Shown in pieces: positions 1 to 11,534 of a stretch of DNA of 64,000 bases. The notes under the pieces are model-generated. The model searched no databases. It saw only the letters and a program-made list of their open reading frames with translations, and was not told the origin of the DNA. The stretch's first letter is position 1, and each line of letters opens with the position of its first letter. The stretch is from Botrytis cinerea B05.10. Taxonomy: Eukaryota > Ascomycota > Leotiomycetes > Helotiales > Sclerotiniaceae. The stretch lies in assembly GCF_000143535.2 (NCBI RefSeq), contig NC_037315.1, forward strand, positions 1,736,001 to 1,800,000. Reading direction: 5' to 3'. A program made the position numbers and the translations under genes.

Positions 1-353
1 AAGCTGGTCCCGGTGCTTCTGCAGAAGAGGAGAAAGCTGCGGAACCAACACTCCCAGATACTATACCTATACATGCCGATTTCGTCATGGCTGCTGGAAT
101 CATTGGAGTAGACAAGAGATTCAAATGGACTGTTGGTGGAGGGGCAACACAGAGTGCGGAGAACAGAAAAGTTTATATCCACGTTCCAATGACCAAGGGA
201 GGCAACGCAAAAATTAGGTTGGACGGTAGAGAAGGAGCTGTTCTTTCAGAGGGCGATGGAGCATTTGTCGAAGGTGTCAAGGCAGGAGACATTCTGGGTG
301 TTGAAAGCATCGGTGAGGCCGAGGCAGAAGTTATTGTGTTGGACAGCGATTAG
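1..353 (+). CDS. Pirin family protein, C-terminal part (partial)
   Basis: The reading frame is open from base 3 and ends at the TAG at 351-353, giving about 116 residues of a protein that starts outside the window. The tail carries the conserved pirin C-terminal cupin region: a RKVYIHVPMTKGG stretch, then NAKIRLDGREGAVLSEGDGA, a VKAGD turn and a terminal AEAEVIVLDSD. Pirins are bicupin iron proteins, usually nuclear or cytosolic; some members have quercetinase activity or act as transcription cofactors. The first in-frame ATG (87) lies inside the conserved domain, so it is not the start. No intron is seen in this segment. The family call rests on motif recognition; the substrate is unknown. 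Confidence 0.85.
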   Translation, partial: AGPGASAEEEKAAEPTLPDTIPIHADFVMAAGIIGVDKRFKWTVGGGATQSAENRKVYIHVPMTKGGNAKIRLDGREGAVLSEGDGAFVEGVKAGDILGVESIGEAEAEVIVLDSD

Positions 354-1442
354 ACGTTTTGTCTTGTTGTATTTTGTATTGTATATATTGATACCTATTT
401 AGCATATATTTAAGATCTTACTTCTGGTTGTCTAAGGTTACAAACTTTCAGTGACATCAGCGTTACTACACATATCCCGGAAAAATCACGGTCAAAAAAA
501 CCAGGACTTGGAAGTACAGTCTCTTGCAAGGCGACCAGTATTATGCCAATGTCAAAGTTGATGAATTTACAGGCCAACATTGGGTTAATAATATCATTCC
601 ACAAATGGTACTCTCGCCATTTCTGATTATAACCTAATTTTGGCGGGCACAATTTTCGTTGGCCACATAGTATATGTTAACACAAGGAGAGTGATGTAGT
701 AATATCACTTGGACATTCAATTCCGCCAAGCGATGTAGTCTGAGGCATTAGTTAGCTCCATTGCGTAAGCTACGACGCGAATACAATCCACTACAGGGCC
801 ATATAACCCCAAGAGAAGTTGTTGTAATAGAACAAACTTGTTTAATATCACTTGTCATACTCGTCGATGAGAGTTCCTGGATTCATAATCTACAGTAGGA
901 AGTGGAGCACCGATCAAATTCGATTGGAAACTGTCTCTAAGATTGGAAACAAGTTGATGGAATAACTGACGATTTCAAGGCAGAGAACACTGAGTATTTC
1001 AACTATACAATCCGATAATCTTCCATGCATGAATTTGCCCAAGACGAAAAATTAATGATGGGAAAAAGAAGTGGCAATTACATCTACTTTCAAAAAGAAC
1101 GGTATCCAAAGGAAGAAATTTAGAAGACTCGTTGCGCACAATCAGAGAAGTTTTCACAGGTCGAGCAGCGTAACTAAAATCACAAATCACGGAAAGTCAT
1201 TTCACAGATTCAAGTGTCTCAGGTTGGTTAAACAATAATTGCTTTTCAATTAAGATTAAAAATCACAGAAATGCCTCATCTGCCCGTCTCCAATATAATG
1301 CAAACACAGTCTTAGAGACGTGTCGCTGTCGAATCGAAATAACCCCCAAACAAAACATGCGAACCGCGATGAATAAAAATAAAGAAAGCCCAATAGTCCT
1401 GCAGACAAACGAAGAGGTCGACCAAGTATACTGATACTTAAT
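354..1442. other. Intergenic, no gene seen
   Basis: This stretch lies between the 3' ends of two convergent genes (pirin on +, GPI protein on -). All frames are broken into short segments of biased composition and no RNA gene was recognised. Confidence 0.6.
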
Positions 1443-3160
1443 CTACAGAACGTTGGCAATGGCGAAGACGGCTGCAAGGAACCCCCATGCGGAGATAGCA
1501 ATGCTGGATCCAGCACCGGTGAATTGCTCAATACCGGAAACATCTCCGGTGGATGCTTCTGGAACGAATGACTCAGTGGCACCGACAATGCCGGAGGCAT
1601 CGCTGGCGGCGACAGGAGTACCCGAGGCGGCGGGGTCGGCAACGACGGCAGCGGCCTTGCTTCCTCCGAACCAGGATCCCCATCCATTGCTGTTGCTACC
1701 GAAGTTGAATCCCAAGTTCTTGTTCTATTTATATTGTCATTGGTAACTATTCACAACGAGAGATCCAGGATCTGGAATCTCGGTAAAATGAATTCACTTA
1801 CGATGTTTGCATTTGCGTTACCGTTGATGTTAACGTTCTCGTTCTTGTTGATGTTGGCCTATTGCGAATAATTCGTCAGTATATCAAGAAGCCTTTTTGT
1901 GGAAAGGAAGTTAGAGATCTGCTGTCTTACATTCAAGTTCTGGTTCTCATTGGCGTTGAGGTTGGCGTTGCCATTGAGGTTACCGTTGGCCTGTAAAATG
2001 ATCAGTCAGTCGTTGTTCAGCCATTTACAGCCATTTACAGCCAATTGAGGAGAGTTGAGTGTTCTTACATTGCCGTTCCCATTTCCATTTCCATTTCCGT
2101 TTCCGTTTCCGTTACCGTTTCCATCAGGCTTTCCTCCATCAGGCTTTCCTCCATCAGGCTTTCCTCCATCAGGCTTTCCTCCGTCAGGCTTTCCTCCGGA
2201 TGGACCGCCAGTTGCTGGGTCGGTTGCCTCACCTTCTTCTTCGGGTGCTCCCTCAGCATCGCCCTTTGGCTTTGGCTTGTGGGGCGATTGACCTGGTGGG
2301 CACACGCAGTTTCCATCAATGTCTTGATAGTTGGCACCAATTGCGGGGCCGGCATAGGAGACGGCTCCCCATGGACCTGCAGCAGAACCGGCACCTCCAG
2401 CAGCATTGATACCGACTTGAGTAGCATCAACAGACGCCGAAGCAGCGGCTTCTTCTGGCTTGGTTGGCTTTGGCTTTGGCTTCCATCCTCCTGCGCCGCT
2501 TTGTGCCTCGGGTCCTCCCTCTTCGCTGTCTTCTCCACCACGTTGACGCTTCCATGGCTTCTTAGGAGGAGTAGTGTCCACGATGTGAGTGAATGATGTA
2601 CCACTGTCTGAGTTGGCACCTTGTTCCTCTGGAAATCATAATATTAGTTGTGGTGTAGCATAGAATAAGAAGGGATCTCTTACGACTGGTAGCTGCAGTC
2701 AGAGATGGCGCGTTAGTGCCATCATCTGGGTAACATTGGCAAACTGATTGTTGATTGGCTCCGGAGTTTGATGATCCGTAAGCCTCGGAAATGGTAGTTT
2801 CCTTTGATGGTGCTGGTTCTGGCTTCCATCCTACTGTTATTAGTATTTAGGATCGTAAATTTCTCACAATGTCAAACACTTACCTCCAGCACCATTGCTT
2901 CCACCTTGAGGGCCATTACCTTGGGGGCCGTTTCCACCTTGAGGACCGTTGCCACCTTGGGGACCGTTGCCACCTTGAGGACCATTTCCACCTTGGGGAC
3001 CGTTGCCACCTTGAGGACCGTTTCCACCTTGAGGACCGTTGCCACCTTGAGGACCGTTGTTCCCAATATCAGTGCCCCCAGGTCCACGAATTGGCCCTCC
3101 TTGAGCAGCAGCGACATGGGCCGTAGCCAAAAGAATTGAAAGAATTGTTTGGGTCTTCAT
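1443..3160 (-). CDS. Repeat-rich secreted GPI-anchored protein (6 exons)
   Basis: Exons by hand: 3160-2884, 2830-2684, 2628-2069, 1990-1931, 1858-1802 and 1724-1443. Phases agree at every junction and give about 460 aa. The ATG at 3160 starts a signal peptide (MKTQTILSILLATAHVAAAQ). The mature protein is a chain of low-complexity blocks: about nine GPQG(G)N units with Gly at every third position; a spacer with GWKPEPAP and CQCYP; a second spacer with GWKPKPKP and CVCPP; five GGKPD units; about nine Gly-Asn pairs; then two short exons of alternating Asn (NxNxNx). An Ala/Ser region and a hydrophobic 17-residue tail after TGAGSS end it, as expected for GPI attachment. I infer a cell-wall or extracellular structural protein. 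No enzyme domain or known family was recognised. Confidence 0.8.
2105..2205 (-). repeat. Coding minisatellites: Gly-Asn hexamers and 15-bp GGKPD units
   Basis: On the + strand a run of TTTCCG/TTTCCA hexamers is followed by five near-identical 15-bp CCATCAGGCTTTCCT units. These encode the Gly-Asn tract and the GGKPD repeats of the GPI protein. Third-position differences are few, suggesting recent expansion or homogenisation. Confidence 0.8.
2914..3062 (-). repeat. Coding 18-bp minisatellite (GPQGGN units)
   Basis: About eight 18-bp units of the type CCTTGAGGACCGTTGCCA/TTTCCA (+ strand) encode GPQGGN. Units differ only at a few third positions, such as ttgagg/ttgggg and ttgcca/tttcca. Gly falls at every third residue, as in collagen-like sequence. 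Confidence 0.85.
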
Positions 3161-4716
3161 GATGAAAAACTTTAATTTCAAGTAAGTGAATGTGGTATGT
3201 CTTGAAGACTATTTATTGTTTGGAAGAAAGAGTGTATACAAGTTAGTTCCTGATGTACGAGAAGAAGGAAAGAAGGAATTTCATCGTGATTATATATTCA
3301 AAATCATCAGTGTTATGATCCAGATAGATTAGAGCTCCATTGTTGAGGATCAAACCTGTTAGGAATGAATCTCCGCCATGGGCGGAATATCAAATATGGG
3401 AATGTAAGATCCAAACAGTCTATCTCGTGCTTGATGGCGAATTGTCACACAATAAAGATTCTATTGGACCTTGTGCCGAGGATTTCGGTATTCTCCTTCA
3501 CTAGAGTGTTGATTTCGTTAGTAGTAACATAACTGCCAAGATGCCGCTAAGAGGAGAATGTGTGTTGTGGTTGAGGAATGCACTCTGACTCGCTAAACAC
3601 CAATCAAGATAGCCGTGAAATCAAAACACAACCCATCCACATATTACATTTTGTCGAAGAAGTACGCATCTTGGGAATCTTCACGACGCCACGCAGCTGA
3701 GGTATGACCTACCCCTTCAACACGAGTTTCCATCTGGTAATGATAACATATTTAGTGAATTTGGAAAATCTCCAGACACAATTCCTCGAACCATATTCAA
3801 GCTCAGATATTGGAGCCCTTCTAGAACTGTCTATGGGCGGGTATGGCGTGCTCAAAATGGCATTTCTTTACAATTGGATTGATACTTTACAGATATGCGT
3901 CGGATATAGTCATAGAGTGATTGATAAGCAAAGTTTAGAAGTACATCTAAGCACTTTTTAGTCACAAGTGACTAATAGATTAGCTTGAGCAAAAACGGAT
4001 ATTTCATATCGAGCTGTGTGGAATATTGTGGCTATCAACGTCTGCATTTCAGGTAAATATTCATTTCACAACCTCTTCAATATAGAGGAAACCCTTGCCA
4101 TGAATGTTACCCTCCAGATCAATCACTCCGGAAAACAATTGAGTTGTTGAAAGAAAAATGAATCAACTGTAATAGGCGGTTTGATCTAGTGTTCTTAGAA
4201 ATATATTCTTAGTAGTGATGCAATTGGGAAATAATTTTGGCGCCGACACTTGCCGGTCGTAAAGAGGGAGTCCAAATTTCAGAAGAGAAATATCAGTACA
4301 ATGTGACGTAGACTCACTACAAAACCTATCATTCAGCGGTTTGTTTACCAGAGACCTTTAAGATGCTGATAACTTGTAAATTTGGTTCTTTATATCCTCG
4401 AACCATCACCAATAACATAAAATTGATCTGAAGTTTGAACCTAGTATGATATCTATCAAAATGCATTCTCAGTCCATCCACAACTTTGAGTTTGTTTGCA
4501 CAGAACCCACGGCCTCTCAAATACTAATTGAGATTCTCCTCCCTGGTTGCGACAATCGCATTTTGAAAATAACCGCCGGAGAAGTCTCAAATTTGAATTT
4601 CTACACATATGTCCTCATCATTCTTTTACTCCACCCCTCAACATTTTCTAGAAATCTTCCTATGCATTTCTGTGTATCATCCAACATCGGAAGGCCTTGA
4701 CTTCTAAACATAACAG

Positions 4717-4860
4717 CTTCTCGTTCTTGCCATTGAACTGGCTGGGCTTGGTATTATCAGATGCATATTTCCATGCTATGAGGCGCAGAAAGATCCACGA
4801 CAAGCTTCCGCGGAAGACTGGACGAAAAAGAAACTTCGAATTCAAGCTAAGGCAAATTAA
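4717..4860 (+). pseudogene. Possible 3' exon or gene remnant
   Basis: After a plausible branch site and acceptor (TTCTAAACATAACAG ending at 4716), a frame of 47 codons ends in TAA at 4858. It begins hydrophobic (LLVLAIELAGLGIIRC) and finishes basic and amphipathic (EDWTKKKLRIQAKAN). Composition and codon choice look protein-like. I could not join it in phase to any upstream exon. It could be a decayed gene end, a real short gene with an unrecognised first exon, or chance. Confidence 0.3.
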
Positions 4861-5553
4861 TATGTAAGAAAGACATCCCGAACTAGAGATCTGAATTATC
4901 CATTAAACCACGTATCTAGACTGCTGGAGTTGCAACTTGAAGATACTAGAATTGAGGGAAGAGATGATGGAAATCAAAGCTCTTTGTTCGAACATCGGTA
5001 ATCTTGTTGAGGGCCTTGAACACTTCATGCCAAAAACTGGAGACTCTGGTATGAGCAATGCCCGTGAACTTGATATTTTATGGAGCTTCATACAAGTGAA
5101 TGGGTCCGGCATTGAAAGGAAAGAAAATGTAAAGAACTTGAATAGTGATGAGACCTTCGAGAAGAACGTATAATTTTTGGAGGGTGTGTAGTTCTAGTAG
5201 ATCAAAACGAAGGCAATGTGCGCTTTGAGTTCAAACATGGTCAAGAGCATCATGATAGATAGTACACGCAAACATGTTTCCAAATTGATGAACTAACTAT
5301 TAAGCAATTACAACTTGATCCCTCCTATTTTGAGTATAGTATGAGCTCTATTATACGCCTCATACTTAAGTAAAACTTTCTGATCCCCATGGAAAGTCGG
5401 ATTTCCAAGTATGATGGCTAGTTATAAAGTGACAATATCAAAAGTAGCAAGAACGTTTGGATGTTAAAAGCATACTGGTAAGAAATAATTCATTAGAATA
5501 GTACAAAAGACAAGATGCAACGATTGTTTATGAACTAGAAATACAGAAAAGTC

Positions 5554-6594
5554 TCAAATAGTGCCAGTGAGCATTACCTTCACAGCTGAGTGTAAACAGT
5601 TGTCTTCCTGTGTTATGGAAATGATACATTCCAGGTCATCTTCAAAAGGTCTCGTGAAGAAAATGTCCAATGACAGAGACAAAAAACTGCTCTCTATTAT
5701 GAGATTGAAATTTTCAAGTTCACATTCAATTTCAACAAGAAGTCTCGGGTATTGTCCAACAAAAATCACTACGACAAAGATCTATGATTATGCCAACGAT
5801 GGGTGAAAAACAGCAAGGCCACAAGTGCAGAGCGGAGAAAGCGAGCGACGTTTCTAGTATCTTGTTGGAAAATACTCCAGTTGGAAAGAAGGTATGGCTG
5901 ATATAGGTTATATTGGAGAGGTGAAGATGGAAAGTGGAAATATGGCGTGACTGACGGTCCTGGCCAAAATGACACCTGGATAATGACTACGAGATCATGG
6001 AACGCACCATGAAGAACAGGAAGCTTCTCCTTGCGAATATAGACGAAGAAAGAAAATTCGAATGCACCAGTCGTAGATCCTGTTACTACCGCCACTGAAA
6101 CCACAAGGAACCCTCGCCCATTGAGCCCTGCGGCTTCATTTCAACGTTATGGTAAAGCCTTTATAGATGAAGGCCATAGTGCTAGACAAGCTACAACTAT
6201 AAGCTGACAGCTCAAACCCTCGATTTGAGTAATAGGAGTCTCCAGTAACATCACCAGATTCTGAATGATTGAATCGCAGAGCATCTTCTTCATTGCATTC
6301 AATGCTTGAAGCCATGAACTGTCGACAATTTGAGGTTGATTGAGCTTCCTCATCATATCTTGAGTTTGCTCTCGGCTTCAAAGTTCCTCAAGATGTTTTC
6401 AATGTAGCGGGATATGCCACTGCCAAAGAACCATGGATTATACATCCCTCTCTAAGCTTCCTCGAGCATAAACTAGCAAGATATATAGAGATTTGGCACC
6501 TTGTCGTTGCTCGGACAAAGCTGTGGTCCATCAGTAGGCTCGGTCTGTGAAAGAGATTAAGCGAAAGAGAAAGGAAGCTGCAGAGCTGCCGCAT
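5554..6594 (-). pseudogene. Possible decayed coding region
   Basis: Read on the minus strand, several adjoining frames look like protein but are broken by stops. A segment containing MYNPWFFGSGISRYIENIL lies near 6430 and follows two TAG codons. A frame from 6356 and one from 6104 are in the same phase and separated by TAA and TGA near 6140. A final segment reaches 5554. Parts are hydrophobic and could be membrane segments. No family was recognised. Mutational decay of a former gene and unrecognised introns are both possible. Confidence 0.3.
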
Positions 6595-7066
6595 TCATGA
6601 CAACCGGCGAGAAATCTATAGAGGAAAGGAGTTCTCAAATACTTGCTGAATGACTGCTCTGAAAGAGGAAAATGAGCGAAAGCATGTGAACACTACACTG
6701 TGTATTAGATCTCGTCTTGAGTCATCCTCACTTTTTATAGTTGGCAAAGAACTGGTTAGGTATATAACCAAACATTTACTATCACCCAGAAAACGAACCA
6801 ACGGTGTCTCATCTGATTGAGAACAGGTGGATACTAGGTAGGTAATGTATGATTTTGAGATCTGCTTGTTGTTGAAACAATTCATAAAAATGATGCTGTA
6901 ATTTAGTAGTTCATTCAACCACAGCACCTTAATCACCGCCAAACTCCACGGCTTTGTTACGCGCTAAAAGCCCGGTCCAGCCCACCGAACCCCAAAGTCT
7001 GAACCTCCAAATCAATATCACCATCATTTTGAACCACTCTTGCGACAACAACCCAAAATCGCAATC

Positions 7067-7821
7067 ATGGCACTCCAGCAAGAGGATCTCAAAGCTCTCG
7101 AGCAGACTCGTCAGCGTCTCTTACATTTAACTTCTAATATCGCATCTTTGAAAGCTGATTTCCAGAGGGGCGCACCTCTGCCTGAATAGTTCGTACCTTC
7201 CCATGCTTGTCGCATTGTAGATTGCGCATTCATTTTTACTAACTAGTTTATGATAGCTCCTCAATAATGACATCTTCATCCATTCTGAGTACAAATATCC
7301 AATCTGTCATCGATCATCTTGCTGCCAATAGTGCACTTCTTTCTCGAATCGTCGCATTCCCCTCTACCAATTTCCCTGGCCGCACGCAAGAAGGACTTCT
7401 CCTACAACTACTGCGCAAAAAGCTAGAACCACAAGTAGAGACTTGGGTTGATGAGGGTCGCAATTTGCAGATAGATGGTACGGGAGACGGGGAAGATATT
7501 GAAGAAACCTGGAAATGGGCGGCAGAATGGATTGGGCCAAGGATAAGACAATACGCATTAACTGAGGCCACTGATGATTATACGTGGGAGGAGAGAGCGA
7601 GTGGTGATGTTGATAATGTCAATACAGGACTTAAAGATGAAGAAGATACTGATGATGAAGATGAAGATGAGGACGAGGACGAGGATGAGGTCATGGGAGG
7701 AATGGGCAAACGTACCGAGAAGAAAAAGACAAAAGCACCGGAAAAGGGAGCTGTGAGAAAGGATGGAAGAGTGAGGACTAAAGAAGAGATATTGAGATTT
7801 GCTACTAGTGGGGTTATCTGA
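7067..7821 (+). CDS. MED8: Mediator complex subunit 8
   Basis: Two exons, 7067-7188 and 7257-7821, encode about 228 aa. The intron has a GTTCGT donor, a textbook TACTAAC-type branch and a TAG acceptor; phases match (TA|C). The N-terminus MALQQEDLKALEQTRQRLL, followed by a short Leu-rich helix and LPEYSSIMTSSSILSTNIQ, is the Med8 signature of a helical bundle that docks in the Mediator head. The middle has the conserved LLRKKLEPQVE..VDEGR motif. An acidic Asp/Glu run (around residues 170-185) and a basic tail end the protein. Role from family knowledge: bridges activators and RNA polymerase II through the Mediator head module (Med8-Med18-Med20). The start is chosen as the first ATG, in good context. 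Confidence 0.9.
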
Positions 7822-9153
7822 AGCTAGCCCACCATGTGGGAAGAACAAATCAAGCTGTATTGGCGCATCGCCAGACAGAGACCCCGATATTGTGCCCTTG
7901 GTGGTACATGGTCACCGTCCGCATGAGAGCAGAGCTTCATGATTCAGTTGCTGAGTGTTGCGTGGATGTGTCTACATTCTAAGCTGCTTGGTGAAGTCAT
8001 CATCGCCATCATCTGATATCAGGAAGCCGGATTCCAATAGCGTCAGCAGGATCGGTGCTAAACCACATGGACCAAACCGCTCTGTCATGCTGCAGTAAAA
8101 GCAAGTGCAGACATAATTACAACCTACTTTGTGTAGGTGGTCTTCTTTACAGAGTTTAATGACAATCAATACACAATATAACCCCCAAAGTGGTCCTACC
8201 TTTCAAGAATTGGTGCCCATAAATTTGTGACTGTTTGCGGCAAGAGCAATGGCTATTCAAGCAAATGAATATGTACTACTCGGTTTTATCACTTCTAACC
8301 ATGAAATACGTACCATCTATTTTGATTTCCAAATTTCTCGCCAAAGATCCACAGCTTCCGAACCCTTCCACCGAGTTTACCTCTCTTCCTGGCCCTCTTC
8401 TTCATCGCTTCCTTTTCATTTTCTAAAATGTATCCTTGGGTCCCTCTGTTATGTGAGAACCTACCGTCACTTTTTTCTTGTTTTCTTCTCGCTACTTTTT
8501 CCTAACAGTATCCTGTAAAACTCATTGAGATGAAATGAGTGGGTTAGATTAAGGCTTTGGTTGAAGAGATCGAAACATATTGAAAAGGCATGGATAATAG
8601 GATATGAAAAATAAGGTAATGGCAGGGTATTCATTACTAGTGTGGAGTAAACTAGAGGTTTGGGATTGAGGTGTGAATAAATCTGGGGCCGGGATTTTGA
8701 ATTAGGGAGGAGAGATAAAGTGGAAAGGGGGAGAGAACGCAAAGAATGAGGATTGGAGCAAAAGGAACTATTTGGGATAGATTGCGTTTCAAAGATCGAG
8801 ACGATTGAAGGGGTACGAAAGTTTTACAGGATGGAATGGTTTAGGATAGGGAAAGAAAAGGTCTGGATCTGTCTTAATCTCGCCAAGAGGTCGCTTTAGC
8901 TATGTGGAATAGGGAGTTTCCGTGTAATGATTTGGCAAGGTCTTAGCTTGGAGAGGAATTAACGTGGGGTATAGCAATAGCTTTGACAAATTCATAAATC
9001 GTGCAAAAGTTGAGTAGCAATACTTGGGACGGTTAGAATAGATTCTTTCATTTACTCATCCATGAAATAGATCAAAAAGACTTCAACTGCACCATGCAGG
9101 AGTCAAAAATAGTAAAGTATTGAAAAAGAAAATGATTTCTAGAAACGGAGCAT
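7822..9153. other. Intergenic, no gene seen
   Basis: This lies between two convergent 3' ends. It contains UTR-like AT-rich DNA and a pyrimidine-rich patch around 8330-8420. No frame or RNA gene could be supported. Confidence 0.6.
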
Positions 9154-10107
9154 CTAACCACGTCTACGTGTGCTAGGACTCTTGGCTGTGCTCTTTTGAG
9201 ATTGAGTGGTAGTTGCGGCAGGGGAGGCTGCAACGGGAACCTTCTCCTTTTGCTTTCCATTCGAGGACTTCTTGCTCTTGCTCTTCTTGCTCTTGGTCTT
9301 GCTGGGCGAGTTCCAGTAGTATACCATTTGGAGAGCCAAAATTGCATTGAGTGCAAAACCAGCGATGAATCCGTACAGGATAAGTTTGTCGTCTACTTCT
9401 TGGAGGGTAGTGAAAATTCTGGAAAGGGAACCAGCGAGGTAATTGAAAACCTGGAGATTTTAGATTAGCATCTTGTTTGGATGTATAGAAATAAACAAAT
9501 AAAAACTTACAGCGAAAGCGCTCAACTGTCCTGTTCCTCCCTCTTGCCAAACAGTCAAGATTTGTGGCAGTTTACTCGCAACTCCCAAAACTCCAGCTCC
9601 AGCTTGTAGGTATGCCAATTGTTGCATATCTAGCATGTTTCCGCTGAACAGCGTAACAGCACTTGCGGCCAATCCTGCCACGAAAAGAGCAGCGGTGCTA
9701 GCTCTTCCGCTGTAATTCAACACCAAGACCGCAATCACTACATTCTGCACCATGATAAGCGCGGTCTCGCCATATGTGCTGAAGGGAAACTCTGATCGAT
9801 AGTTGTAGGCGAGAGAAATGAGGTAGGCGGATGTTTCGAGGAGGTAGGAGAGGAAGGATATTCCATCGGAAGATTTGGAGGAGATAAGTTTGAGAAGTTG
9901 AGGAATCTTGACAATCGAAGAGGCTGCGATGATTCCTACTCCGAGACCCTTAGAGATACCGAGTTTGAGACATTCTGTGTGGGTTGGATCGATATCGAGG
10001 AGGAGTGTTTTGTAACACTTTTCGCCGATGAGAGATACTCCCAAATCTTTGATGGGCGCGGGGAGGTTATGGGTTATGGGTTGGAGAGCGGTACGAAGTT
10101 GATCCAT
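9154..10107 (-). CDS. PQ-loop protein, mannose-P-dolichol utilization defect 1-like
   Basis: Exon 1 is 10107-9511 and exon 2 is 9450-9154; the 60-bp intron is phase 0. The product is 297 aa. It matches the MPDU1/Lec35 family: an N-terminal segment with GEKCYKTLLLDID and CLKLGISKGLGVGI, the first PQ motif in SSIVKIPQLLKLISSKSSDG, and the second in GVASKLPQILTVWQEGGTG. About seven hydrophobic spans follow each other, with YYW near the end of the last. Family role: an ER membrane protein needed for use of dolichol-phosphate mannose/glucose in N-glycan and GPI synthesis. The Lys/Ser-rich tail (KSKKSKSKKSS) is cytosolic-looking and longer than I would expect. Confidence 0.88.
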
Positions 10108-11534
10108 GGCGAGAGAGTTTCCTTTTGCTTTACAAGAATGAAAGAGTGCAGTGCAATAATCAGATTCGAATGTTTTTTTGAGGGTTTGGTCAATAATTTT
10201 TTATGTTGAGACGCGACGAGGCTGTCAAGTGGAAATTTAGTGGGCACAGTGCTGCACTGACAACGCTAAAATTGAAGATGCAAAAGACCACCTTTCACAA
10301 ATCCTCCAATCTTACAAATTCAACAGTAATTTATAACATAACACAATCAGATGAGATTTGGTTGGTAGGGAAATAAATTCACATGCCACCCGATAGAAAA
10401 AGGAGGGGATGACAAATTGAAGCGTTTTTACGATACCAAAGCAACTGTTGTCAAATTTGGCAGAATTTCAAAATGAATATGCAATGCATGCATGTCTGGA
10501 ATTATTGGGAGGGTCAGATCTCACAGCATATCAACCTACATACGTAGCTTGTGCTTTCAAGGTCAAGCTCATTGAGCAATTGCCTCAGCTTTGCTACTTT
10601 CAAGACCTAGTGGGCTTTATATCTCTCATTGCTCTAATATGGTGTCGACTGGAAGAGGAGCACAAGCCATGGAATCATATTCCAGATTTTCGGACTTGAT
10701 CTTGATGCTATATATTCCTTCTCCCTCTCAGTTTAGTGCCACTTCTCTGAAGATTACTTTTGCACAGCATCCGTAATTCTGTTTCAAGACTGGTTCTCTT
10801 CGCTTCGCCCAGTCTCTTGCCTGAGTGCTGAATTGCGGCACTGGGAGTTGTTCAAGAGGCGCCTGTACTGTAGGTTTCTATGCTTTAAGTGCGGTTAATC
10901 CTCTTAGTAGACGATTTCCCCCCCAAAAGCCCTCCCGTGGTCCTTTCAATTCGAGCTGGCGGCCGCCTACAACCTTTCTTCTCTTGGATGCAGGAAGGAT
11001 TTCGTTTTTCAAGATGAACTTTATGGATCACCCTCTTGATGCGAGACATATATATTCTTGCACGGCCCACGTTCTTTTGTGGCATTTAGATTGAGTACCA
11101 CATTATAGTGGTGATTGCTCAACAGGACTTCCCACTCAATTAGTGAACCGTTGTCCGAGTTCTTGTGTTTCTCGCCACCAGGAAGTGAAGAGAGAGAAGC
11201 AAGGACTTTATATATGAGGGATTCTGCCGTGCTCCATGCGACGGAACATTGCTTTCGCATCTATTGATTAATTGAGTCACATGTCGATGCCGATTATGAA
11301 GACATATAGTCAAAGATTCCATCTCTTCGGGAACATGTTGCGTGCAGAATAGGCGAATATTGAAGAGGGAGAGACTTCTCTAATTAATCATGTCCAACTG
11401 TGTGCCATTTCCACTCCACAGACAACTATGTGTTGATATGCCACATATACTTGGTTTCTCCGTCGCATGAAAAATAGGCCTTTAGGAATTCACACAAGCA
11501 CCTTTCCGCCAACTCCCTAGAAATCACGCAGGCC
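10108..11534. other. Intergenic, no gene seen
   Basis: This separates the MPDU1-like gene start from the transporter 3' end. Short frames on both strands lack codon structure or family features. The first few hundred bases should hold the MPDU1-like promoter. Confidence 0.5.

Larger units (their letters stand above)
3161..7066. other. Gene-poor stretch with coding-looking fragments
   Basis: No complete gene could be assembled. The interval includes the divergent promoter space of the GPI gene and of MED8. Two fragments are entered separately because they read like coding sequence: 4717-4860 on + and 5554-6594 on -. The rest shows only short, unconvincing frames. Confidence 0.5.

Noticed and set aside
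1256..1687. 143-codon minus-strand frame overlapping the last GPI exon
   Set aside because: It overlaps the supported exon in another frame and is Pro/Ser/Leu-rich, as expected for a shadow.
2045..2619. Long open frames on both strands over the GPI gene (up to 184-191 codons)
   Set aside because: They are translations of the tandem repeats in other frames. Only the minus frame with consistent splice phases, signal peptide and GPI tail is kept.
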